Shown: positions 8,619 to 17,482, counted from the stretch's first letter. The stretch: 64,000 nucleotides of DNA from an uncultured Phycisphaerae bacterium (GCA_937928595.1 CALGJV010000007.1:62001-126000); one strand, 5' to 3'. Numbers and translations: made by a program. Notes: generated by a model from the sequence alone, not told the origin.

Positions 8619-9358
8619 GCCCCGGCCTCCGCCGGGAGCAGGCCGAGCGATTCCGCCAACAACTCGGCGATGTGCCGGAAGCGCAGCGGCAGGCCGCGGC
8701 GGTGCGCGCCGCCCTCCAGTTGCAGCGTGCAGGCTCCTTCGTTGCTGATGACGAGGCGCGCGCCCGACGCCGCGAGGCTGTCGAGCTTATCGCTCAGCAT
8801 GGCCGTGCTCACCTCGGGCAGGTCCACCGCGAAGAGCCCGCCGAAGCCGCAGCAGAGGTCGGGGTGCGCAGGCTCGGCCGGCGCGGCGGTGGTGGTGAGC
8901 CAGCCGCGCAGGTCCGCGAGGTCGTACTCGGCCCGGGCGTGACAGGGGTAGTGGTACGTCGCGGGTTCGCTCAGCCGCAGGTGCGCCGCGACGTCCACGT
9001 GCAGCACGTCCCGCAGAAACGTCGTGAACTCATGCGTGCGGGCCGCCAGGTCGAGCGCGGCGGCATGCGCGGCCGGATCCGCCGCGAGCAGCTCGGGGCC
9101 GTGCCGCTTGACCATCGTCGCGCAGGAGGCGGAGGGCGTCACGACATGGTCGTAGCCCGCGAACAGCGTGGTCATCCGTCGGATAAGCGCGGCGGCCTCG
9201 GCGTGGAAGCCGCTGTTGTAGGCGGGCTGGCCGCAGCAGGTCTGTCCGGAGGGAAAGCGGACGCGGCAGCCGAAGTGCCGCAGGACGCGCACGACCGCCA
9301 GGCCGACGCGCGGAAAAAACGTGTCGGTGAGGCACGTCACGAAGAGCGCGACGTCCAT
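8615..9358 (-). CDS. lutA: LutA-type CCG-domain protein, L-lactate utilization
   Basis: This 247-residue protein has two cysteine-rich CCG domains, seen as 'GQTCCGQPAYN' in the first half and 'DLCCGFGGLFAVDLP' in the second. These domains bind an iron-sulfur cluster in LutA/GlpC/HdrB-like proteins. It opens the lutABC operon, which oxidizes L-lactate to pyruvate. No lactate permease or LutR-type regulator is adjacent. The ATG has only a weak upstream site. Confidence 0.92.
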   Translation of the reverse strand: MDVALFVTCLTDTFFPRVGLAVVRVLRHFGCRVRFPSGQTCCGQPAYNSGFHAEAAALIRRMTTLFAGYDHVVTPSASCATMVKRHGPELLAADPAAHAAALDLAARTHEFTTFLRDVLHVDVAAHLRLSEPATYHYPCHARAEYDLADLRGWLTTTAAPAEPAHPDLCCGFGGLFAVDLPEVSTAMLSDKLDSLAASGARLVISNEGACTLQLEGGAHRRGLPLRFRHIAELLAESLGLLPAEAGA

Positions 9359-9403
9359 CGGAGCATTCCGCGGAGACGTCCGGCCCCGGGAGTGGCGGTA
9401 CTA

Positions 9404-9670
9404 CTACTGTCCGGTCGGCGTGCTCGAGACGAACGGATCGTCCGGACAGTACGGCGGATACGTGCAGGCCAGGTCGACGCCCGGATCCGCACCGGGCCCG
9501 CGATAGCCCGACCGAATGAACTCGTATGTGACCGGGTCGCAGTTGAGGATCGTGCCGCAGGGGTTCAGGTTCGCGATGAAGTTCCAACCGCCGCTGATCG
9601 GGCAGCCGAGCTGGAAGCACAGCCCACCCGCGGCGGCAGCAATCAGACTGAGGGTACGACGTCGACTCAT
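9404..9670 (-). CDS. Small secreted Cys-rich protein, paralog of its neighbour
   Basis: An 88-residue protein that begins MSRRRTLSL followed by a hydrophobic segment, a plausible signal peptide ending near 'CFQLGC'. The mature part has Cys in 'LNPCGTILNCDPVTYEF' and 'ACTYPPYCPDD', suggesting disulfides. GAGGT precedes the ATG. The next gene upstream encodes a shorter protein with the same C-x(3-4)-NC-x3-TY spacing, so the two look like diverged paralogs in one transcript. The function is unknown. Confidence 0.65.
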   Translation of the reverse strand: MSRRRTLSLIAAAAGGLCFQLGCPISGGWNFIANLNPCGTILNCDPVTYEFIRSGYRGPGADPGVDLACTYPPYCPDDPFVSSTPTGQ

Positions 9671-9689
9671 GATTACCTCGCGGGTCGGG

Positions 9690-9920
9690 TCACGGGGTCG
9701 GGGTGGTCGTATTCGTCGGGCAGTCGATCAGGATCGAGAACGGCGCGCACAGGTCAAAGTACGTGCCGCCGGTGCAGTTGAAGACGGCACAGAAGTCGAA
9801 CGCCGCCAGGGCCGTGCTCGCCATGTACTGGTTGCAACCGGTCGGCAGCGCCTGGAGGGCGGTGCCCGCCCCACACACGACCAGAGCCGCCAACCATTTC
9901 CGACGCTGCGCGCGCGACAT
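9690..9920 (-). CDS. Small secreted Cys-rich protein, first of a tandem pair
   Basis: A 76-residue protein beginning MSRAQRRKW then a hydrophobic stretch, probably a signal peptide or lipoprotein signal ending near 'LPTGC'. The mature region contains 'FDFCAVFNCTGGTYFDLC' and a final 'LIDCP', an even number of Cys suited to disulfide pairing. I place the start at the ATG with AAAGGAG 8-9 nt upstream rather than at an upstream in-frame ATG. It is separated by 19 nt from its paralog and has a good sigma-70 promoter. The function is unknown. Confidence 0.68.
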   Translation of the reverse strand: MSRAQRRKWLAALVVCGAGTALQALPTGCNQYMASTALAAFDFCAVFNCTGGTYFDLCAPFSILIDCPTNTTTPTP

Positions 9921-9965
9921 AGGCACTGCTCCTTTGCCAAGACCCAGGATCGGCAAGTCTGCGGA

Positions 9966-9995
9966 AGTATACGGGTGCCCCGGTCCGCGCATCAA
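9966..9995 (-). promoter_or_regulatory. Sigma-70-type promoter for the Cys-rich pair
   Basis: On the minus strand TTGATG is followed after 18 bases by TATACT. The predicted transcript start is about 40 nt before the ATG at 9920. The -35 box overlaps the stop codon of the upstream cyclodeaminase-like gene. Confidence 0.6.
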
Positions 9996-10585
9996 GGGGG
10001 CGCCGGCGGGCCCGCCCGCGACGTGAGTCCGTCCAGTTGCGCCGTAAACTCCGCCGCGTCCGAAGCTTCCAGCAACGGCAGATTTGCCCGCACGTTCGCC
10101 GCCGCCGCCGCCAGGGCCGCGTCGGCCAGATGGGCGGCCGCTTCCGCGTCCGACCGCAGCAACGGATTCCCCAGTCGCACCAGCTCTTCCGCAGCCCCGC
10201 GCACGGCGCGACTGAGCGCGGCCGTTTCGAGCGGCACACTCGCAGCCAGCCGGGCCGCAGCGGCCACGCGTGCCGGACGCTCGGGGTTCGCCTGGTCGAG
10301 CTTCAGCGCGGCGCTCAGCACCTCGTACGCCGCCGCGTCTTCGTCCAGCAGGGCCGTGAGCGCGCGCGCCGCCCGCACGAAGCGGTCGGCCAGCGCCTGC
10401 ACCTGCGGCGCGACCGCCGCGAAGCGCGGCTTGCCGAGCGTGTAGCCGCAGACCATGCGACCGAGGGATGCGGCTAGGGCGCCGGCCAGCGCGGCGACGC
10501 TGCCCCCGCCGGGCGTGGGCGTCGTGGCGGCCAGGCGCTCGAGAAAAGCGGTGACGGGCAGGTCGGCGAGGCGCGGGGTGTGCAT
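9992..10585 (-). CDS. Cyclodeaminase/methenyltetrahydrofolate cyclohydrolase (FTCD_C family)
   Basis: This 197-residue protein belongs to the formiminotetrahydrofolate cyclodeaminase/FchA family. The hallmark 'TPTPGGGSVAALAGALAASL' lies at about 22-41, and the rest is Ala-rich helix typical of this all-alpha fold. Members either deaminate formimino-THF or hydrolyse methenyl-THF. With no histidine-degradation genes nearby, I favour the cyclohydrolase (FchA-like) role, but the sequence alone does not decide. The start is the ATG with CGGAG about 8 nt upstream; the open frame extends further without support. Confidence 0.82.
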   Translation of the reverse strand: MHTPRLADLPVTAFLERLAATTPTPGGGSVAALAGALAASLGRMVCGYTLGKPRFAAVAPQVQALADRFVRAARALTALLDEDAAAYEVLSAALKLDQANPERPARVAAAARLAASVPLETAALSRAVRGAAEELVRLGNPLLRSDAEAAAHLADAALAAAAANVRANLPLLEASDAAEFTAQLDGLTSRAGPPAPP

Positions 10586-10650
10586 GCGGCGACTCCGGGG
10601 AGACGCGGCCGGCGGCCGCGTTCCGCGCATGATACGCCGCGGAGGGCGGA

Positions 10651-13329
10651 TCAGGCCAAGGCGGGATCGACCGCGTCCGGGTCGAGCTGAAGCTCTTTCA
10701 GTGCCGCGGGCAAGTCGCCGGCGTCGTACTTGCCCTGGCGGGCGAGCGCGACCAGCGCCGCGTAGGCCACGTGCTCCGCGTCCGTGCCGAAATGCCGGCG
10801 GAGGGCGGCGCGGGTTTCGCTCCGGCCGAAACCGTCGGTGCCCAGCGCCGTCAGGCCGGCCGGGGCCCACGGGGCGAGACGGAGGGCGACGGCGGTGATG
10901 TAGTCCGACGTGGTGACGATCGGCCACGTTTCGCAGCCGAGGGCGCGCACGAAGTACGGCACCCGCGCTGCGGCCTGCGGGTGCAGCCGGTTCCAGCGCT
11001 CGCAAGCGAGCGCATCGCGGTAAAGTTCGTTGTAGCTGGTGGCGCTCCAGACGTTGGCAGCGACCTTGAACCGCTCGCGGAGGAGCTCCTGCGCCCGCAG
11101 CGCGTCGCGCAACAGCGGTCCGCTGCCGAACAAGTGGACCCGCGGCAGCTTGCCGGGGCGCGGGGCGGCGCTGACCTTGTACAGGCCGCGCAGCACGCCT
11201 TCCTCGACACCCCGCGGCTGTGGCGGCATCGGGTAGGTCTCGTTGTAGACCGTCAGGTAGTAGAAGACCGACTCGCCCTGCTCGTACATGCGGCGGATGC
11301 CGTCGCGGATGATGAGCGCCAGCTCGTAGGCGTAGGCCGCGTCGTACGCGATGCAGTTGGGCACCGTGCTGGCGTGCAGCAGGCTGTGACCGTCCTGGTG
11401 CTGGAGACCTTCACCGTTGAGGGTCGTGCGGCCGGCGGTCGCCCCGATGAGGAAGCCGCGGCAGCGCATGTCGCCCGCCAGCCAGATGCTGTCGCCGACG
11501 CGCTGGAAGCCGAACATCGAATAGAAGAGGAAAAACGGGATCGTGTTCAGGCCGTGGGTGGCGTAGGCGCTGCCGGCCGCGATGAACGAGGCCATGGAGC
11601 CGGCCTCGGTGATGCCTTCCTCGAGGATCTGCCCGTTCTTGCGCTCTTCATAGCGCATCAGCAGGTGGGCGTCGACCGGCTCGTAGAGCTGCCCCGTGTG
11701 GGCGTAGATGCCGTAGGAGCGGAACAGCGCCTCCATGCCGAACGTGCGGGCCTCGTCCGGCACGATCGGCACGATGAGCTTGCCGAGCCGCTCGTCGGCC
11801 ATCAGCCGCGCCAGCATGCGGACCACCGCCATGGTGGTGGCGACCTTGCGGTCGCCGCTGCCCTCGCTGAATTCGGCGAACAGCTCCGGCGGCGGCGGCG
11901 CCAGCGGCTGCGCCCGAACCAGCCGCCGCGGGACGTAGCCGCCCAGAGCGGCCCGGCGCTCCTGAAGGTACTTGTACTCCGGCGTGTCCGGCGCGAACCG
12001 GCAGAACGGCGCGTCGGCGATTTCCCGATCGCTGATGGGGATCTCGAACCGGTCGCGGAACGCGCGCAGCTCCTGCTCGTTGAGTTTCTTCTGCTGATGC
12101 GTGATATTGCGGCCCTCGCCGGCCTCGCCCAGCCCGTAGCCCTTGATCGTCCGCATCAGGATGACGGTCGGTTGTCCCACGTGCTGCGTCGCCCGCGCGC
12201 AGGCCGCGTAGACCTTCTCCGGGTCGTGGCCGCCCAGGCGCAGGTTGCGGAGCTGCTCGTCGGTGAACCGGTCCACAAGCTGTAGGAGGCGCGGGTCGCG
12301 CCCGAAGAAGTGCTCGCGCGCGTACGCGCCCGACTCGACCGTGAAGCGCTGCCACTGGCCGTCGACGATCTGCGCCATGTGCTCGATCAGCAGCCCCTCC
12401 GTGTCGGCCGCGAAGAGCGGATCCCAGTCGCCGCCCCAGATGACCTTGATGACGTTCCAGCCCGCCCCGCGGAACGCCGCCTCCAGCTCCTGGATGATGT
12501 TGCCGTTGCCGCGCACCGGCCCGTCGAGCCGCTGGAGGTTGCAGTTGATGATCCAGGTGAGGTTGTCGAGCTGCTCGCGGCCGGCCAGCGTGATGGCCCC
12601 GAGACTCTCGGGCTCGTCCATCTCGCCGTCGCCGAGGAAGGCCCAGACGCGCGAGCCGCTGGTGCGCAGCAGGCCGCGGTCCTCGATGTAGCGGTTGAAG
12701 CGGGCCTGGTAGATGGAGTTCAGCGGCCCGAGGCCCATCGAGACGGTCGGGAACTCCCAGAAGTCCGGCATCAGCCACGGGTGCGGGTAGGACGACAAGC
12801 CGCCGCCGGCCGCCAGCTCCCGCCGGAAGTTGTGCAGATGCGACTCGTCGATCCGACCCTCGAGATACGCCCGGGCGTAGATGCCGGGCGCGGCGTGCCC
12901 CTGAAAGTACACATGGTCGCCCGACGAGCTCTCCGTCTTGGCCCGGAAGAAGTGGTTGAAGCACACCTCCAGACACGTGGCCACCGACGCGTACGTGGAG
13001 ATGTGCCCGCCGATGCCCTCCGATTGTCGGTTCGCGCGGACCACCGTCGCCATCGCGTTCCAGCGCACAAAGCTCTTGATGCGCCGCTCCAGGGCCCGGT
13101 CGCCCGGATAGGGCGGCTGCTCGGAACGCGGGATCGTGTTGATGTACGGCGTGTTGGCCGCGTACGGCACCGGGACCTGCCGCCGGAGCGCCCAGCGGTG
13201 CAGCTCGGACATCAGGTACTGAACGCGGCGGGCGCCGCTGTGGTGGTGCACGGCCTCCAGCGAGGCCAGCCATTCGGCCGTTTCGAGCGGGTCGGTGTCC
13301 ACGGCGCTTGGGTGCGGGTTCTCAGCCAT
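10651..13329 (-). CDS. aceE: Pyruvate dehydrogenase E1 component, homodimeric AceE type
   Basis: This is the thiamine-diphosphate-dependent decarboxylase of the pyruvate dehydrogenase complex. At 892 residues it has the size of the homodimeric gammaproteobacterial-type E1. The ThDP/Mg motif GDGEMDEPES (233-242) runs to N262 (INCN), and 'SGDHVYFQGHAAPGIYARA' (136-154) is the active-site His region. No E2 or E3 gene is adjacent, so the complex partners are elsewhere. There is no Shine-Dalgarno before the ATG, while a -35/-10 pair ends only 6 nt upstream, so the mRNA may be leaderless. Confidence 0.94.
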   Translation of the reverse strand: MAENPHPSAVDTDPLETAEWLASLEAVHHHSGARRVQYLMSELHRWALRRQVPVPYAANTPYINTIPRSEQPPYPGDRALERRIKSFVRWNAMATVVRANRQSEGIGGHISTYASVATCLEVCFNHFFRAKTESSSGDHVYFQGHAAPGIYARAYLEGRIDESHLHNFRRELAAGGGLSSYPHPWLMPDFWEFPTVSMGLGPLNSIYQARFNRYIEDRGLLRTSGSRVWAFLGDGEMDEPESLGAITLAGREQLDNLTWIINCNLQRLDGPVRGNGNIIQELEAAFRGAGWNVIKVIWGGDWDPLFAADTEGLLIEHMAQIVDGQWQRFTVESGAYAREHFFGRDPRLLQLVDRFTDEQLRNLRLGGHDPEKVYAACARATQHVGQPTVILMRTIKGYGLGEAGEGRNITHQQKKLNEQELRAFRDRFEIPISDREIADAPFCRFAPDTPEYKYLQERRAALGGYVPRRLVRAQPLAPPPPELFAEFSEGSGDRKVATTMAVVRMLARLMADERLGKLIVPIVPDEARTFGMEALFRSYGIYAHTGQLYEPVDAHLLMRYEERKNGQILEEGITEAGSMASFIAAGSAYATHGLNTIPFFLFYSMFGFQRVGDSIWLAGDMRCRGFLIGATAGRTTLNGEGLQHQDGHSLLHASTVPNCIAYDAAYAYELALIIRDGIRRMYEQGESVFYYLTVYNETYPMPPQPRGVEEGVLRGLYKVSAAPRPGKLPRVHLFGSGPLLRDALRAQELLRERFKVAANVWSATSYNELYRDALACERWNRLHPQAAARVPYFVRALGCETWPIVTTSDYITAVALRLAPWAPAGLTALGTDGFGRSETRAALRRHFGTDAEHVAYAALVALARQGKYDAGDLPAALKELQLDPDAVDPALA

Positions 13330-13335
13330 ACGGCT

Positions 13336-13363
13336 AGGGTAGCCGGCCGCGGCGGGTCGTCAA
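13336..13363 (-). promoter_or_regulatory. Putative promoter of aceE, possibly giving a leaderless mRNA
   Basis: On the minus strand TTGACG is followed after 16 bases by TACCCT. Only 6 bases separate the -10 box from the aceE ATG, so transcription would start at or next to the start codon. Confidence 0.45.
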
Positions 13364-13427
13364 CCGACCAGGCGCGCGGGTATAGTCCCCCCGTCGGGGG
13401 ACGTGCTGACGCCCGGACAGGGGCCGC

Positions 13428-14165
13428 ATGACAGGCAGCGCGACACTGGGTTCCGAACGACCGCGACCGGGCGCTCTCGATCGCCTTGGCGCCGCGCGCC
13501 CCGACGTCGTGTTGATGACCCCGTTCCTGATCTACCTCGTGCTGCTGGGCCTGGCCGGCGTGGTGCCGGCGGTCTGGCAGCCGGTCGTCATCGCGCTCCG
13601 GGGCGTCGCGTCGCTGGCTGCCGTCTGGGTCTTCCGCCGCCACCTGCCGCCGTGGGGCGCGCCGTACTGGCCCGTCGCGATCCTCGGCGGGGCGGTGGTA
13701 GCGTGGGGCTGGGTCGCCGGGCAGTACCTGAGCGACCAACTCGGCCTGCCTCGCTGGCTGCCGTTCTACCCCGGCGGCGGCGAAACCACCGACTTCCGCA
13801 CCGGGCTCGGTGCGGACGACCTCCTGTGGACGACCTGGACGCTCCGGCTGATCGTGGCCTGCACGGCCGTGCCCGTGGTCGAGGAGCTCTTCTGGCGCGG
13901 GTTCCTGCTGCGGGCGCTGATCGACTGGCACCACTTCGAGCGTGTGCCGCTGGGCACCTTCACCTGGGCGTCGTTCCTCGGGACATCCCTGCTTTCGATG
14001 CTCCAGCACCCCGGCAACTGGGGCGTGAGCATCCTGTGCTGGATGGTCTTCAACCTCGTGTTCTACCGAACGCGCAGCCTCCTGTGTCTCGTGCTGTTGC
14101 ACGGGGCGACGAACCTCATGTTGTACCTGATCGTGCTGCGCGTCGGCGACTGGACCTTCATCTGA
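13428..14165 (+). CDS. CPBP-family CAAX-protease-like membrane protein, PEP-CTERM-associated type
   Basis: This 245-residue polytopic membrane protein carries the CPBP/Abi (type II CAAX protease) motifs: EELFWR at 152-157, a conserved His in 'LSMLQHPGNW', and HGATN near the C-terminus. The overall pattern matches the CAAX-protease-related proteins that accompany PEP-CTERM/exosortase systems, and three PEP-CTERM proteins occur in this window, though no exosortase does. A -10-like TATAGT lies at 13381, without a clear -35. Its TGA overlaps the next ATG (TGATG). Confidence 0.82.
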   Translation: MTGSATLGSERPRPGALDRLGAARPDVVLMTPFLIYLVLLGLAGVVPAVWQPVVIALRGVASLAAVWVFRRHLPPWGAPYWPVAILGGAVVAWGWVAGQYLSDQLGLPRWLPFYPGGGETTDFRTGLGADDLLWTTWTLRLIVACTAVPVVEELFWRGFLLRALIDWHHFERVPLGTFTWASFLGTSLLSMLQHPGNWGVSILCWMVFNLVFYRTRSLLCLVLLHGATNLMLYLIVLRVGDWTFI

Positions 14166-15349
14166 TGCCCCCGCGAACCAGCCGCATGTCATTTGCTCCG
14201 CTTCGCCGCGGTCTGCCCGCGACGCTGGTGCTCGCGGTGCTGCTGGCCGCGCCGGCCGAGGCCCAGACCGCGCCGGCGCCCGAGCGCGACGCGGAGGGCC
14301 GCTTGTGGGCGACCATCGTGGCGCTGCGCGACCCCGGCCCGGCCACGCAACCGTTCGCCAACTGGTTCGACCACGCCCTCTCGCGCGCCGCCGCCCGCCG
14401 GGCCGCCCTCCGTTCCTACCTGACGATCTACCCGGGCGGCCGCCATCGCGACGAGGCCATCGCGCTCGAGCTCGACACGCTCTTCGAGCTGGCCACGCTC
14501 CAGAGCCGCCCACCCGACGAGCTGCGGCAGCGGATTGCCGAGCTCCGTCAGAATCCGCCGAACCGCGCCGCGCTGCACGAGGCGGCTTACTGGGAGCTCA
14601 TCTGTCGCCGTTATGACAGCCCGCCGCCGACCGCCTCCGCCACGCAACCAACGCCCGCGGACATCCGCGGCCCGGACGCCGACCTGCTGGCCGGCATCCG
14701 CGAGTACCTCCGGCTCTACCCGGACAGCCGCTACAGCCCGCGCCTCACGCACGTGCTCTTCGACGAAGCCCAGCTCCGCGGGGACGTCGATGCCCTCCGC
14801 GGGCTGGCCGCCTACGCCCAGGAGCACTTCCCGCAGCACAGAATTGCCGACGAGCTCGCGGCCCGCCTGCGACGGGAGGACGCCGTCGGCCGCCCGTTCA
14901 CCCTGCGGTTCACCGACACCGACGGCCGCGACATCGACACCAGCGCCGGCCGTGGCCGCCCCGTGCTCGTGGTCGTCTGGGCCGGGTTCGACGACGGGGC
15001 CCGCCGCTGTGTGCAGGCGGTGGAGCGCTTCCGCCGCGACAACCCGCAGTTTCGGGTCCTGGGCGTCAATCTGGACGAAAGCCGGGCCGCCCTGGCCGCG
15101 GCCGCCCGCGACCTGGACATCGATTGGCCGCAGTATCACGACGGGCTGGGCTGGGGCCACGCGTTCGTGCGCGCCTGGGGCATCCTGCGGATTCCGACCG
15201 TGTTCGTGGCTGACGCCGAAGGCCGGCTGGCGGGCGTGACCGGCGGGGATCGCTGGGTGGACCTGGCCCGCGAGGTCCTGCGTCGGCCCCGCCCTGCGGC
15301 GGACGAGCCGGCGCCCGCGGCCGCGACGCAGCCCGCGGCGTCCGGCTGA
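14165..15349 (+). CDS. Secreted thioredoxin-fold (TlpA/AhpC-like) protein lacking CXXC
   Basis: A 394-residue protein with a signal peptide (hydrophobic core LVLAVLLAAPAEA), a helical, TPR-like middle region with repeated 'YLRLYPDSRY'-type segments, and a C-terminal thioredoxin fold (about 245-375). In a normal TlpA the active site would be W-C-x-x-C. Here it reads VVVWAGFDDGARRC, so the redox pair is missing and a classical disulfide reductase role is unlikely. The TGATG overlap with the CAAX protease suggests coupling. An in-frame ATG at 14186 is an alternative start. The C-terminus has a 'TQPAA' tract. Confidence 0.7.
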   Translation: MPPRTSRMSFAPLRRGLPATLVLAVLLAAPAEAQTAPAPERDAEGRLWATIVALRDPGPATQPFANWFDHALSRAAARRAALRSYLTIYPGGRHRDEAIALELDTLFELATLQSRPPDELRQRIAELRQNPPNRAALHEAAYWELICRRYDSPPPTASATQPTPADIRGPDADLLAGIREYLRLYPDSRYSPRLTHVLFDEAQLRGDVDALRGLAAYAQEHFPQHRIADELAARLRREDAVGRPFTLRFTDTDGRDIDTSAGRGRPVLVVVWAGFDDGARRCVQAVERFRRDNPQFRVLGVNLDESRAALAAAARDLDIDWPQYHDGLGWGHAFVRAWGILRIPTVFVADAEGRLAGVTGGDRWVDLAREVLRRPRPAADEPAPAAATQPAASG

Positions 15350-15360
15350 GCGCCCCTGAT

Positions 15361-15389
15361 TTGACACCGGTTTCGACGGCGGTTAAACC
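15361..15389 (+). promoter_or_regulatory. Putative sigma-70 promoter for the coiled-coil gene
   Basis: A perfect TTGACA at 15361-15366 is followed after 16-17 bases by TTAAAC/TAAACC. It lies about 85 nt before the GTG start of the downstream coiled-coil membrane protein. Confidence 0.5.
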
Positions 15390-15473
15390 TCGTCGCGGGA
15401 ACGGTCTGTCGCCGGCCGGCGTGACGCGTGGCGCCGGTCCGCGGTGGGTTGTTTCGCACCCCGGAGGTCGGTC

Positions 15474-17213
15474 GTGAAAGCTCCGTACGTCGTCGGCGTG
15501 GTTCTCGCCGTGATCATCCTGGCGGCGGGCGTCTTCGCTCCGCAGTTGCGGAGCAGCGACGCGAAGACCGCGGCCCGCGCGGTCGCGGAGGCCACGACCG
15601 CGCAGCACAAGCTGGCGCAGGTGGACACGACGCTGACGCGCCTGCGGCGGCACCTGGATGAGGACCGGCTCAAGGAAGGCCCGGCGGAAGTGCGGTCCGT
15701 CGCGGCCGACCTGTTCAAGACGATGCAGGATCACGAGGCGCTGCTGGGCACGGCCATTCGTGAGGCGGCGGCGGCCGTGGGGATCGACGCGACGGCGCTG
15801 GGCGTGGCCCAGGTGCAGGGCATGGCCCAGTACGTGCAGGCGACGGCTCTTTACACGGATGCCGTCGCGGTGCGAACACAGCAGGTCCGGGCGGCGGCCC
15901 GCTTGCTGGGGCTGGCGGATGACTGGCTGCGGGCCCGCGGCTTTCTGGACCACTACCGGGGGCTCGATGTGGCGCCGGTCCTGGCGCGGCTCAAAGCCGA
16001 CGTCGAGGAGCTGGCTGCGCTGCGCACGCAGGCCCAGGATGACCTGGCGGCGCTCACCGCCCGGACCCGCGCGGCGGAGCAGCAGCTCGCGGAGGCGGAG
16101 CGCGCCTTGGCCGACGCCCGGGCCGAGCTGCTCCAGGTCGAGGAGCAGGGCTTCCGGGCGGGCGACGATGCCTCGTTCGAGGCCTACCGGCAGCGTTACC
16201 TGGCGCTGACCGCGCGGCTCAGTGAACTCCAGCAGGCGGAGCAGGAACTCCGTTACGGAGGGCTGCGGGGCGCGACGTTCACGGGCGATGATCTCGCCAC
16301 GGCCGAGCTCGCGGGCGGCGAGACCGTCGTCGGCGTCGAGGAGTTGCAGCGCAAGCTGGCCACGGCCGAGGAACGGGCCCGGCGGCTCGAGGGCGCGCAC
16401 CTGTCCCTCGAAGACCGCATGAAGACGGTGACGGAAATGGGGCGGCAGGCGCAGGCCGAGGCCGAGCGCTACCAGAAGCGTGTCGACGAACTCGCCGCCG
16501 AGCAAAAGACCGCGGCCGAGGCCGTGATCGCGCTGGCCAAGCAGGCCGAGGAGCTCGCAGGGCGGGCGCTGCAGAGCGCCGAGGCCGCGGCCCGTTCGTA
16601 CCGGCAGTCTCACACCGCGGTGGAGGCGTTCATCCGCGCGGCCCGCACGGCCAAGAGCGAGCGGGACCCCGAGGGCCGCAACGCCCGGCTGAAGGCGATC
16701 ACGCAGGCGCCGTACCTGGCGCAGTATGCGCAAAGCGCCGAGGCCGCGGCCCTGGTGCTCGCGGCCCGGATTCAGGCCCAGCGCGTGGACGCCTGCCAGC
16801 AGATCATGGCCGACATGCGGCTTCTGGCCGAGATGAACAGCGCGTTCGCGCGGGCGTTCGACCCCGCACCGCTCATGACGATCGTGGAGACGGCCCGCCC
16901 GGCCGGGCTCGACGCGCTCGAGAAGGCCCGCGGGATCTACGAGAAGCTGAGCACCGACCCGGCCGCGACGGCGTGGGTTTCACAAGCGGCGCTGGCGGCG
17001 GCCTATCATTTGACCGCCCGGCTGGACCCCGCGAATGCGTCCACGCACCTGAGCAAGACGGCGGAGCTGATCCAGAAAGCGGTAGACAAGCGCGAGCTGT
17101 CGCCGTATGTTCAGCCGCTGGTGCCGTTCCGAGACCACATCGGGCTGACCGCGACGCCGGCAAAGCCCGCGGGTGACGGCACCGGCGCCGGCTTCTTCGG
17201 CGACGAGAAGTAG
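15474..17213 (+). CDS. Membrane-anchored coiled-coil protein of unknown function
   Basis: A 579-residue protein with one N-terminal membrane segment (about 5-24: 'VVGVVLAVIILAAGVFA') followed by long heptad-rich helices. Examples are 'AARTRAAEQQLAEAERALADARAEL'-like repeats around 190-240 and again at 290-390. There are no enzymatic motifs. I chose the GTG because GGAGG lies at optimal distance before it; an upstream in-frame ATG lacks a ribosome site. It may be a periplasmic scaffold or envelope-spanning protein, but that is inference. Confidence 0.7.
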   Translation: MKAPYVVGVVLAVIILAAGVFAPQLRSSDAKTAARAVAEATTAQHKLAQVDTTLTRLRRHLDEDRLKEGPAEVRSVAADLFKTMQDHEALLGTAIREAAAAVGIDATALGVAQVQGMAQYVQATALYTDAVAVRTQQVRAAARLLGLADDWLRARGFLDHYRGLDVAPVLARLKADVEELAALRTQAQDDLAALTARTRAAEQQLAEAERALADARAELLQVEEQGFRAGDDASFEAYRQRYLALTARLSELQQAEQELRYGGLRGATFTGDDLATAELAGGETVVGVEELQRKLATAEERARRLEGAHLSLEDRMKTVTEMGRQAQAEAERYQKRVDELAAEQKTAAEAVIALAKQAEELAGRALQSAEAAARSYRQSHTAVEAFIRAARTAKSERDPEGRNARLKAITQAPYLAQYAQSAEAAALVLAARIQAQRVDACQQIMADMRLLAEMNSAFARAFDPAPLMTIVETARPAGLDALEKARGIYEKLSTDPAATAWVSQAALAAAYHLTARLDPANASTHLSKTAELIQKAVDKRELSPYVQPLVPFRDHIGLTATPAKPAGDGTGAGFFGDEK

Positions 17214-17275
17214 CGGCCGACGGGGGGTCGCCCGCCTTGGGTGTGCGGACACGGCTGACACGGGCGTCGGCCGCT
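17212..17275. terminator. Inverted repeat at the end of the coiled-coil gene
   Basis: A perfect 11-bp inverted repeat, AGCGGCCGACG (starting within the stop codon) and CGTCGGCCGCT, is separated by 42 bases. It lies between convergent genes and could act as a factor-independent or roadblock terminator, though there is no U-tract. Confidence 0.35.
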
Positions 17276-17482
17276 GCGACGCGGCGTCGGTCGCGTGTCA
17301 CACGCTCAGGTTCCCGTGCCCTCGATGATACCCCCGCTTGCGGCCTCGTGGTCCCGACCCCCCGACTGCGGGCGGTACGCCGTGCGTGATTGCGGGCGAA
17401 ATGCCCGCGCGCCCCGAAACGCCGCCCGCGCTCCCGATTCGCACATTCGTGTGCCGGTCGCGGGCGCCATGCCCCCGTGCGC

